A stretch of DNA of 9,951 nucleotides. Origin: an uncultured Anaerococcus sp. Lineage in GTDB: Bacteria; Bacillota; Clostridia; Tissierellales; Peptoniphilaceae. Positions 1 through 6,036 of the stretch are shown here, piece by piece (position 1 is the first letter of the stretch; every line of letters begins with the position of its first letter). The notes under the pieces were generated by a model. The model was not told where the DNA came from. It was given only the letters and a program-made list of their open reading frames with translations, and did not search any database. The position numbers were made by a program, and so were the translations under genes. The stretch lies in contig NZ_CALGYW010000060.1 of assembly GCF_937934665.1 (NCBI RefSeq), positions 1 through 9,951 on the forward strand. The letters run 5' to 3'.

Positions 1-21
1 TAATTATTATTAGAAAAATAT

Positions 22-27
22 TATAAT
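22..27 (+). promoter_or_regulatory. possible -10 box for the sigma factor gene
   Basis: A perfect TATAAT lies 52 bases upstream of the chosen start codon. A -35 box would fall at or beyond the left edge of the window, so the promoter cannot be confirmed. A TTGATA at 30-35 has no good -10 box at 16-18 bases. No GAAAC/CGT pair of the kind used by many self-activating ECF sigma factors was seen. Weak call in very AT-rich DNA. Confidence 0.25.
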
Positions 28-67
28 TTTTGATAGAAAACAAAGACTCGATACGAATATATAGGTG

Positions 68-74
68 AAGGAGG
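68..74 (+). promoter_or_regulatory. ribosome binding site that fixes the sigma factor start
   Basis: AAGGAGG, 5 bases before the ATG at 80, is close to a perfect Shine-Dalgarno sequence. A GTG in the same frame at 65 would put this site inside the coding region and has no such site of its own, so the ATG at 80 is preferred. Confidence 0.8.
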
Positions 75-79
75 CTAAG

Positions 80-604
80 ATGCGTGAAGAAAAAATAATA
101 AAGGGCATCAAAAAAAGAAATGAAAAAGCCTTAAAGATTTTTATCGACACCTACGGCCCAGTTATGAAGGCATCTATTTATAAGGTATTAACCTTCAACG
201 AAAATATAAGAATGGAAGTCCTAAATGACAGCGTCCTAGCTGTTTGGGATAATATAGATTCCTTTGATCCTAAAAGATCAAGCTTTAAGAACTGGTGCGC
301 AGGTGTAGCAAGATATAAGGCCATAGATGCCCTTAGAAAAGAAATCAGGCACAAAAGTGTGGATTTCGATGAAGTAGAAAATTATATAGAGGACGAAGCT
401 GAAATTTACTTAGACGAAACAGATGAGATTCTAAAGGTCCTAGACGAAAAGGACCGAGAAATTTTTAGGAAATTATTTATAGAAGGCTACTCCTACGATG
501 ACCTGGCAAAAATCTACAACCTATCAAAGCCAGCTCTCTACAACAGGGTGGCTAGGGGCAAGAAGAAAATAAGAAAGGAAATTCGAGATGAAAGATGTTT
601 ATGA
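80..604 (+). CDS. ECF-type sigma-70 family RNA polymerase sigma factor
   Basis: Predicted alternative sigma factor of 174 residues that would direct RNA polymerase to a small set of promoters. Residues about 20-90 form the sigma-2 region, seen as an F-x-x-W-x-x-x-x-A-R-x-K-x-I-D-x-x-R pattern (F69, W72, R79, D83, R86), which binds core polymerase and the -10 element. Residues about 115-168 form sigma-4, with a helix-turn-helix at about 139-160 (YDDLAKIYNLSKPALYNRV) for the -35 element. An acidic linker lies between them. The length is normal for an ECF factor. The start at 80 is chosen because AAGGAGG precedes it. The gene overlaps the next one by 17 bases, which suggests translational coupling with a membrane partner. 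The family call is firm. The regulon and the signal cannot be read from the sequence. Confidence 0.9.
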   Translation: MREEKIIKGIKKRNEKALKIFIDTYGPVMKASIYKVLTFNENIRMEVLNDSVLAVWDNIDSFDPKRSSFKNWCAGVARYKAIDALRKEIRHKSVDFDEVENYIEDEAEIYLDETDEILKVLDEKDREIFRKLFIEGYSYDDLAKIYNLSKPALYNRVARGKKKIRKEIRDERCL

Positions 605-1574
605 TAAGATAAATGACCTAGACTTTGAAACTGACGAATTTAAATTAAATGATATAGAAAAGGAGAAATTATATATGACAGCAAAATCCTACAAGAAAAA
701 ATCAAAGAAAAAATATATAGCAGTTGCAGCAGCCCTCCTTCTTGTGGCAGGACTTACAATGCCTCCTGTAAGGGCAGAGGTTTCTAAGGCCTTCACAGAT
801 ATGAAAGTTTCAATGATGGAAACAATAGGAGCAAGTCCAGAATCCTACAAGTATGTAACAGAGCTTCACAAACCAATAGAAATAGGTGACGAATCTATTA
901 TTCTTGAAAATCTTGTAATCGAAGATGACAAGGTCTACTCAACTATTCTAATGGATCCAAAGGGAAGAAGTATTGAAGAATCAAGTGAAACACCTAGTAT
1001 CTACAAAGTTGTGATAAACGGTGAGACTTACAAGGCTTGGGGAGCAGGAGGTTCAAAAGGAATGTCAGATGACGGCAAGGCCTTTGTTTCTGAATCTATG
1101 ACAACATTCGACAAGACTTTCCCAGAACTAGACCAGGCAGATATTGACCTATACATTGGGAGTGGCTTTTCAAATGAAATTGTCTCCATCAAAGCAAGCT
1201 CTAATATAGTAAATAAAGACAATAAAGTATTAGCAAAAAATTACAAATTAGAAAACGGTGGAAACATCAAATTAATGAAAATAAACCCAATAGCTATGAC
1301 AGCTGTAATTGAAGGATTAGATTCAAACTATGATTATCAAATCAAAGGTGTTGACCAAGAAGGCAAAGAAGTCTCCCTAGACCTAAGAACAGTCTCTGAT
1401 GGAGTGTCAACCTTCAAATACAATTCAACATTCTCAGACCTAAGCCTAGATGAAATAAAAGATGGTAGAGAAATAAAATTTACCCTATTAGGAGCAAAAT
1501 TAAATGAATCCTCAGGCAAATTAACTAACGATAACTACGAAAAAATCGCAGAATTTACTCTTTCTGCCAAATAA
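588..1574 (+). CDS. membrane-anchored DUF4179-type protein, probable anti-sigma factor
   Basis: A 328-residue protein with a short charged cytoplasmic N-terminus (1-42), ending in a run of lysines, one transmembrane segment at about 43-60 and a large extracytoplasmic part (about 61-328). The segment just after the membrane and the beta-rich stretch to about residue 130 resemble DUF4179 proteins, which in Firmicutes are often encoded next to ECF sigma factors. The rest may be a second beta domain. By context it probably holds the upstream sigma factor at the membrane and releases it on an envelope signal; that role is inference. No zinc-binding H-x3-C-x2-C anti-sigma motif is present. The ATG at 588 lies inside the end of the sigma gene, and AAAGGA at 574-579 serves as ribosome binding site. 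A hairpin terminator follows 9 bases after the stop. Confidence 0.8.
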   Translation: MKDVYDKINDLDFETDEFKLNDIEKEKLYMTAKSYKKKSKKKYIAVAAALLLVAGLTMPPVRAEVSKAFTDMKVSMMETIGASPESYKYVTELHKPIEIGDESIILENLVIEDDKVYSTILMDPKGRSIEESSETPSIYKVVINGETYKAWGAGGSKGMSDDGKAFVSESMTTFDKTFPELDQADIDLYIGSGFSNEIVSIKASSNIVNKDNKVLAKNYKLENGGNIKLMKINPIAMTAVIEGLDSNYDYQIKGVDQEGKEVSLDLRTVSDGVSTFKYNSTFSDLSLDEIKDGREIKFTLLGAKLNESSGKLTNDNYEKIAEFTLSAK

Positions 1575-1583
1575 ATCAACTTC

Positions 1584-1616
1584 AAAAAAGTAGGTGAGAA
1601 AATCACCTGCTTTTTA
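1584..1616. terminator. probable bidirectional intrinsic terminator
   Basis: An 8-bp stem, GTAGGTGA against TCACCTGC with one G-T wobble and a GAAAA loop, is flanked by six A on the left and five T on the right. It therefore has a T tract when read in either direction. It ends the sigma/anti-sigma pair on the + strand and sits exactly where the shifted reading frame of the converging membrane-protein gene stops (1614-1616) on the - strand. Confidence 0.85.
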
Positions 1617-1713
1617 AAGTTCACTTTCGACCATCTTGTATGATTCATAAAATAAAATTGCTGATGCTAGACCTACTAGGACTATAAATCTAATATCATG
1701 GCTTATAGCGATA
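1614..1713 (-). other. displaced C-terminal reading frame of the adjacent membrane protein
   Basis: Directly after the stop of the membrane-protein gene at 1714-1716, a frame one base further along is open for 32 codons. It reads IAISHDIRFIVLVGLASAIL, continues with an F-Y-E-S-Y-K tail, and ends with TAA at the terminator hairpin. It has a typical membrane helix with a charged tail, and it lines up with the end of the truncated hydrophobic helix before it. Removing one T from the sequence ATATAGT (- strand) fuses the two into a 124-residue protein. This looks like a one-base frameshift or a sequencing error. No start codon with a ribosome binding site supports an independent gene. Confidence 0.6.
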
Positions 1714-1989
1714 CTATATAGCTATGGCATTTAAAAATGTCGCTAGGTAATACATGTAAGTATCTTTTTTGGGAAGGTTTCCTAGATAAGTTCCTATTTT
1801 TCTATCAAGTCTGATACCAAGATGTTTTTGATAGAGGAAAAAAATTAAGGACCAGATTAGAAAAATCGCAAAGAAATACCAGCTTTGATAGACTTTTATG
1901 GTATAAACTGAAGCCATAATCAAAACCCACATCCCTATTAGAAAGCCTAAATAAATTCGCTTTTCTTTGTTAGAAAGATTCCTTGCCAT
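1714..1989 (-). CDS. small membrane protein, truncated by a frameshift
   Basis: I do not recognise the family. As it stands the product has 91 residues, with membrane segments at about 12-31 and 36-53 and a third hydrophobic helix, from about 78, that is cut by a TAG. The missing end is present in the next frame down to 1614, and the repaired protein would have 124 residues and three or four membrane helices. An in-frame ATG at 2037 was rejected as start. It abuts the T tract of the upstream gene's terminator and has no free ribosome binding site, whereas the ATG at 1989 has GAGAGG (1996-2001) 6 bases ahead. No clear promoter was found between the terminator and this start, so expression is uncertain. 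It may be a decaying gene, or intact in the living strain if the sequence has an error. Confidence 0.6.
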   Translation of the reverse strand: MARNLSNKEKRIYLGFLIGMWVLIMASVYTIKVYQSWYFFAIFLIWSLIFFLYQKHLGIRLDRKIGTYLGNLPKKDTYMYYLATFLNAIAI

Positions 1990-2037
1990 CTTTTTCCTCT
2001 CTTTTTCCTTTTTTATATTTATACCCAGTTTTTCCAT

Positions 2038-2061
2038 AAAAAAAGGAGGATCCTCTCCTCC
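2038..2061 (-). terminator. intrinsic terminator after the three-helix membrane protein gene
   Basis: Read on the - strand: GGAGGA, loop GAGGA, TCCTCC, then seven T. The 6-bp GC-rich stem followed directly by the T run is a classic rho-independent terminator. It begins 25 bases after the stop of the gene ending at 2087 and closes the unit that starts at the promoter near 3015-3043. Confidence 0.85.
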
Positions 2062-2086
2062 AATTTATAAAATCTTTATAGCTTTA

Positions 2087-2422
2087 TCAGTTTTCTTTAG
2101 TCTTCCTCTTTTTTATATGATCCTTAATTTCAGACCTATTTAAAGATAAGTAGACTATGAGGGCAAAAATCATATCTTTTAAGCTTGGTAGGTCTTTAGT
2201 TGTTAGGCATAGTTTTAGAACACAATATGTCATAGTAAAGACTATAAATTCAAAGATGTAGTAGGAGATAATCCTATCTTTGAAAAAATTACTAGCCTTA
2301 ACCCTATCTAAGAACCTGTCATAAACAAGATAATATAAAAGGCAAGTTATTAACAGGGCCAAAAGGTTAAAAATCCAGATATGATTATCAAAATAATCTT
2401 TAATATTATCTAAAATTAACAT
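2087..2422 (-). CDS. small three-helix membrane protein of unknown function
   Basis: A 111-residue protein I cannot assign to a family. Hydrophobic segments at about 15-34, 51-73 and 81-94 predict three membrane passes. The last 17 residues are strongly basic (KDHIKKRKTK), so the C-terminus is probably cytoplasmic by the positive-inside rule. Two cysteines lie close together in the second segment (C67, C72). The ribosome binding site is modest (AAGG, 5-6 bases ahead of the ATG). It lies 62 bases downstream of the secreted-protein gene, with no terminator hairpin between, so the two are probably cotranscribed. A good terminator follows. The arrangement of a secreted protein followed by a small membrane protein would suit a partner, exporter or immunity role, but nothing in the sequence proves this. 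Confidence 0.6.
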   Translation of the reverse strand: MLILDNIKDYFDNHIWIFNLLALLITCLLYYLVYDRFLDRVKASNFFKDRIISYYIFEFIVFTMTYCVLKLCLTTKDLPSLKDMIFALIVYLSLNRSEIKDHIKKRKTKEN

Positions 2423-2484
2423 ATTTACCTTATTCTATGTTCAGATCTTTGAATATTACCGTATATATCTGACTTTACTCTAGT

Positions 2485-2985
2485 TTATAATGTAAGGCGC
2501 CCATCACCATTTTTGTCTAAACTTTTTGCCGCTTGATAACCATCAGCAACTCCAGTTATACTACCAAGATTGACAAGCGCACTTACAAGTTTTGCGCTTA
2601 TATTAGTGAACATTCCTATAGTAGCACCCAAAGAGTTAAGTAATGCAAATTCAAGAATCCTTCCTCCCGTCTCTACACTAATAGAGCCAATATTTCTCCA
2701 CGGTTTCCATGTAGGGTAAGTATAAAATTTAGGCCTATTATCTCTACTCAAAAAGTTTATTATGTTTTCATTTTCTTTGTCTTTTGAATTAGGGTTATAC
2801 GACTTATTTATAATAGTAATAACTGGGTCACCATTTTCATCTTTATCCACAATAATCTCACGATCAGAAGACGTGTTATAAATATAATCTGCCTCAGAAT
2901 TTGTACTCTCACTTCCATAAGCATATACATTGATGTTGCCAAATAAACAAGCAACAATCATTAAGGCAATAAACTTTTTCAACAT
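2485..2985 (-). CDS. secreted protein of unknown function ending in a calcium-loop-like motif
   Basis: A 166-residue protein with an N-terminal export signal: MLKK, a hydrophobic core at about 5-17 and a likely signal-peptidase site after VYA (residue 22). An IVAC at 10-13 also fits a lipobox but sits unusually close to the N-terminus. Residues about 23-80 are polar, acidic and Asn-rich, with one DKDENGD stretch. A Pro/Trp-rich stretch (86-97, with two W) follows, then small-residue hydrophobic helices (about 108-148). The protein ends DKNGDGRLTL, which resembles the D-x-N-x-D-G-x-L loop of EF-hand and dockerin repeats, but only one incomplete loop is present. I know of no family assignment. 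The ATG at 2985 is chosen because AGGAGG precedes it by 6 bases; a TTG at 2991 in the same frame overlaps that spacing. The gene has its own strong promoter and begins the accessory unit. Confidence 0.7.
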   Translation of the reverse strand: MLKKFIALMIVACLFGNINVYAYGSESTNSEADYIYNTSSDREIIVDKDENGDPVITIINKSYNPNSKDKENENIINFLSRDNRPKFYTYPTWKPWRNIGSISVETGGRILEFALLNSLGATIGMFTNISAKLVSALVNLGSITGVADGYQAAKSLDKNGDGRLTL

Positions 2986-2991
2986 AAACAA

Positions 2992-2997
2992 CCTCCT
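2992..2997 (-). promoter_or_regulatory. ribosome binding site of the secreted-protein gene
   Basis: AGGAGG on the - strand, 6 bases before the ATG at 2985. It decides against the in-frame TTG at 2991, which would touch the site directly. Confidence 0.8.
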
Positions 2998-3014
2998 ATT
3001 TCTATAATTATTCT

Positions 3015-3043
3015 AGTATAACACAAGGTATTAATTTAATCAA
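3015..3043 (-). promoter_or_regulatory. vegetative-type promoter for the secreted-protein gene
   Basis: On the - strand, TTGATT (3038-3043) and TATACT (3015-3020) are separated by 17 bases, and a TG sits one base ahead of the -10 box (extended -10). The spacing is ideal and transcription would begin about 20 bases before the ribosome binding site. A 10-base palindrome, GAAATATTTC, lies just upstream (3051-3060); its role is unknown. Confidence 0.75.
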
Positions 3044-3070
3044 ATAAATTGAAATATTTCTTAGCAATAT

Positions 3071-3658
3071 CTATATTTCTATTATAACTTCAACCTGCTC
3101 TTCTAGGACGTCTTTGTTGTGTTTTGTCTCTGAGGAATATGCGAAGATTAGACCTTCGTCTTCTATTTCTAATTTCTTTTTGATAAGATTTATGTGTTGT
3201 TGGATTTGGCTTTTTTTGATTTTATCATACTTTGTTGCAATTACAAAGCCCATGAAACCCGAATCAATAATCCAATCATACATTTGCTTATCTAGGGCTG
3301 TTGGCTCGTGGCGAATATCTACTATAAGAAATACTTCCTTGAGGTTTTCCCTATCGTGGAGGTATTCGTTAATAAGCTTATCCCATTTAGCCTTTTCTGC
3401 CTTAGATACTTTTGCAAAGCCGTAGCCAGGCAAATCTACCAGCCTAAAGCTATCATTTACCCTGTAGAAATTGATAGTCCTAGTTTTGCCTGGTTTTGAG
3501 CTTGTTTTAGCGAGGGCCTTCCTATTAGAAAATGAATTTATAAAGGAAGACTTGCCGACATTGGACCTGCCTACAAAGGCGATTTCATCAAGATTATCAT
3601 TTGGCCACTGAGACTTAAAACCTGCTACCTGCTCGAGTTCTATTTTTTTAATTTTCAT
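3071..3658 (-). CDS. engB: ribosome biogenesis GTPase EngB/YsxC
   Basis: TRAFAC-class GTPase (EngB, also YsxC or YihA), a cytoplasmic factor needed for assembly of the large ribosomal subunit and usually essential. The 195 residues are normal for the family. The GTP-binding motifs are all present: G1 GRSNVGKS (30-37), the conserved switch I stretch KPGKTRTINF (55-64), G3 DLPGYG (75-80), G4 TKYDK (142-146) and a G5-like SSETK (175-179). The ATG overlaps the stop of lon in an ATGA, and no strong ribosome binding site precedes it, so translation is probably coupled to lon. A lon-ysxC order is also known in Bacillus. No convincing terminator follows. Only an AT-rich 7-bp inverted repeat lies in the short gap before the promoter of the next gene. 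Confidence 0.97.
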   Translation of the reverse strand: MKIKKIELEQVAGFKSQWPNDNLDEIAFVGRSNVGKSSFINSFSNRKALAKTSSKPGKTRTINFYRVNDSFRLVDLPGYGFAKVSKAEKAKWDKLINEYLHDRENLKEVFLIVDIRHEPTALDKQMYDWIIDSGFMGFVIATKYDKIKKSQIQQHINLIKKKLEIEDEGLIFAYSSETKHNKDVLEEQVEVIIEI

Positions 3659-5985
3659 ATGAGGGCTCTTTCTATGACTTCAGATACGTTTGAAACAGGG
3701 ATAAAGTTTATCTTGTCCCTGATTTCCTTGTCAATATCTTCTGTATCTCTCTCGTTATCCTTTGGTATAATCACGTTTTTGATTCCGTAGGCGTAGGCTG
3801 CGAGGGCCTTTTCCTTAAGTCCGCCAATTGCAAGAACATCACCTGTAATTGTGACTTCACCTGTCATAGCTAGGTTGTTTTTAACCTTTCTGCCTGTTAG
3901 GGCTGAAGTGATGGCGGTTGTCATTGTTATACCTGCAGATGGTCCGTCTTTTGGGGTTGCCCCTTCTGGAACGTGAACGTGGATGTCCTTATCTTCGTAG
4001 AACTTATCTTTAATTCCAAGCTTGTCAGCATTTGATCTGATATAGACTATGGCAGCTTGGCCAGATTCTTTCATGACATCTCCAAGAGATCCTGTAAATT
4101 CGACATTACCCTTACCTTCCATAACATTTGCTTCTACAGTTAGCATAGTCCCGCCAACAGAAGTCCAGGCAAGGCCATTTACAACACCGATTTTTTCCTC
4201 TTTTGAAATGTGGTCGTCAATAAATTTCTCGCGGCCTAGGTATTTTGAGTAATTTTGCATGGTTACTCTTACGGTCTTCTTACCTTCAAGGATTTCCTTT
4301 ACTGACCTACGACAAATCTTACCTATTAGCCTTTCAAGCTCTCTTACACCTGCTTCTCTGGTATAGGACTTGATGATTTTTTCTAAGACATTATCTGATA
4401 TAGAAAACTCATCTTTGCTTAGGCCGGCATCGGCCATTTGCTTTCTTACTAGGTATTTCTTAGCTATATTTAATTTCTCACTTGGAGTATAACCTGATAA
4501 TTCTATTACTTCTAGCCTATCAAAAAGGGCATCTGGAATGGCGTTGATATCATTTGCTGTGGTTAGGAAAAATACATCTGATAGGTCAAAGGGTATATCG
4601 AGGTATCTGTCGATAAATTTATCATTTTGCTCTGGGTCAAGGACTTCAAGTAAAGCAGATGATGGGTCTCCCCTAAAATCTGATCCTAGTTTATCAATCT
4701 CATCTAATAGAAATACTGGGTTCTTGACTCCTATGCGGTTGATATTTGCAATCACCCTACCTGCCATGGCTCCAACATAGGTTCTCCTGTGGCCTCTAAT
4801 TTCTGATTCATCAGTCACTCCACCCAGTCTCATTGATACAAATTCACGATTTAGGGCACGGGCAACAGATTTGGCTATGGAAGTCTTGCCCACTCCTGGA
4901 GGTCCAACAAGGCAAATTATAGATCCCTTTACAGTTTTATTTTTTATCTTAACTCCTATTGATTCTAAGATCCTTTCCTTAACGTCTTTTAGGCCGTAGT
5001 GGTCTTCGTCTAAAATTTCTGTAGCTTTCTTGATATCAAGACTTTCCTTAGATTTTTTATTCCATGGAAGGCCCACTACAAAGTCAAGGTAGGAAGAAAT
5101 AACCCCGTAGTCTGGGCTCATTTCTGGTATGGTATCTAGCCTATCAAGGTCTTTTTCTAAAGATTTTCTCGATTCTTTATCAAACTTAATCTTTTTTATC
5201 TTTTTCCTAAGTTCGTCAACCTCATTTTCACCCTGGCCTGTAGTTGAGGCAAGCTCTTTTTTTAGAACATCCATCTTTTCCCTTAGGTAGTATTCCTTTT
5301 GGGATTGGTTGATGTTTTCGGTGACTTCTTTTTCTATTTCTGCACCTAGGTTTTTTAGTTCTATTTCTTTATTTATTATCCTATGAACAAGCTCCATCCT
5401 CTCCTTAGCATCAAAGCTAGAAAGAACTTCATAATATTCCTTTGGAGCAAGGTCTAGGTGGTAGCAGATTAGGTCTACTAGCCTGTGGTAGTTTTCAAGT
5501 TCTGTCATACCGTAGGCGATCTCATCCATGATGTCATCGTTTATATTGGCATAAGACCTAAAATCTTTTACTAAAAGCTTTCTTAGAGCTTCAAGCTCGT
5601 CTGTTTTTTCTTCATTTTCTTCTATATATTCATATTTTTCAATCTCACACCTTAAGAAACCTTCAGCTACATGGAGTTTTTTGACCTTGCCAAGACCTGT
5701 AGCCTGGACAAATACCCTTATGTCTCCATTAGGAAGGGGGAAGGTTTCCTTGATTTCAGCTACTATACCTACCTCGTAGAGGCCGTCTTCTTTTGGATTG
5801 TCATCAAAGATATCAAGCTGGTTTACCAAAAAAAGTTCTTCGTTATTTAGCTTGGCGTTTTCTACAGCGTTTTTTGATATAGATCTTGATGAGTCAAAAT
5901 TGAGCATAGTAGTAGGCATTACCCAGTAGCCCCTCAGTGGGATTAGGGGTAAATTTACCTCACTTATCTTATATACTTCTTTCAT
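3655..5985 (-). CDS. lon: ATP-dependent protease Lon (LonA type)
   Basis: Cytoplasmic serine protease fused to an AAA+ unfoldase. It degrades misfolded proteins and short-lived regulators as a hexamer. The 776 residues match the LonA length. The N-terminal substrate-binding domain covers about 10-200 (start NLPLIPLRGYWVMPTTMLNF), followed by a coiled-coil-like stretch (about 205-285). The AAA+ module has Walker A GPPGVGKTS (361-369), Walker B VFLLDEID (424-431), sensor-1 TTAN (475-478), an arginine finger at R490 and sensor-2 around R548. The protease domain has the catalytic dyad S683 in PKDGPSAG and K724 in GGLKEK. The start is supported by GAGG 4 bases before the ATG. A terminator-like hairpin separates it from clpX, and engB overlaps its end by 4 bases. 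No CtsR-like heptad repeat was seen before it. Confidence 0.98.
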   Translation of the reverse strand: MKEVYKISEVNLPLIPLRGYWVMPTTMLNFDSSRSISKNAVENAKLNNEELFLVNQLDIFDDNPKEDGLYEVGIVAEIKETFPLPNGDIRVFVQATGLGKVKKLHVAEGFLRCEIEKYEYIEENEEKTDELEALRKLLVKDFRSYANINDDIMDEIAYGMTELENYHRLVDLICYHLDLAPKEYYEVLSSFDAKERMELVHRIINKEIELKNLGAEIEKEVTENINQSQKEYYLREKMDVLKKELASTTGQGENEVDELRKKIKKIKFDKESRKSLEKDLDRLDTIPEMSPDYGVISSYLDFVVGLPWNKKSKESLDIKKATEILDEDHYGLKDVKERILESIGVKIKNKTVKGSIICLVGPPGVGKTSIAKSVARALNREFVSMRLGGVTDESEIRGHRRTYVGAMAGRVIANINRIGVKNPVFLLDEIDKLGSDFRGDPSSALLEVLDPEQNDKFIDRYLDIPFDLSDVFFLTTANDINAIPDALFDRLEVIELSGYTPSEKLNIAKKYLVRKQMADAGLSKDEFSISDNVLEKIIKSYTREAGVRELERLIGKICRRSVKEILEGKKTVRVTMQNYSKYLGREKFIDDHISKEEKIGVVNGLAWTSVGGTMLTVEANVMEGKGNVEFTGSLGDVMKESGQAAIVYIRSNADKLGIKDKFYEDKDIHVHVPEGATPKDGPSAGITMTTAITSALTGRKVKNNLAMTGEVTITGDVLAIGGLKEKALAAYAYGIKNVIIPKDNERDTEDIDKEIRDKINFIPVSNVSEVIERALI

Positions 5986-6000
5986 TTTTCCTCTTTCGTT

Positions 6001-6032
6001 ATAAAAAGGGAAATGACTTGCATTCCCCTTTT
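6001..6032 (-). terminator. intrinsic terminator or attenuator between clpX and lon
   Basis: On the - strand, AAAAGGGGAATG pairs with CATTTCCCTTTT across a CAAGT loop (12 pairs, one G-T), and the 3' arm runs into TTTTTATAA. The hairpin begins 4 bases after the clpX stop and ends about 15 bases before the lon start codon. It should stop at least part of the transcription coming from clpX. No convincing separate promoter for lon was found in the gap. Confidence 0.7.
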
Positions 6033-6036
6033 ACAA

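Noticed and set aside
1987..2037. Upstream ATG at 2037 as start of the frameshifted membrane protein
   Set aside because: It touches the T tract of the preceding terminator and has no free ribosome binding site; the ATG at 1989 has GAGAGG at good spacing. The added residues are mostly lysine and glutamate, from purine-rich DNA that contains this site.
3051..3079. Inverted repeat GAAATAT / ATATTTC after engB as a terminator
   Set aside because: The stem has only 7 mostly A-T pairs with a loop of about 15 bases and no T run, so it is too weak to call.
4049..4780. Open + strand frames opposite lon
   Set aside because: They have no ribosome binding sites and no protein-like character. Similar frames opposite engB, clpX, tig and the CCA gene fail the same test; all are explained by the codon use of the real genes.
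5995..6007. TATAAC after the clpX-lon hairpin as a -10 box for lon
   Set aside because: No -35 box lies at 16-18 bases, the hexamer overlaps the terminator tail, and transcription would start almost on the ribosome binding site.
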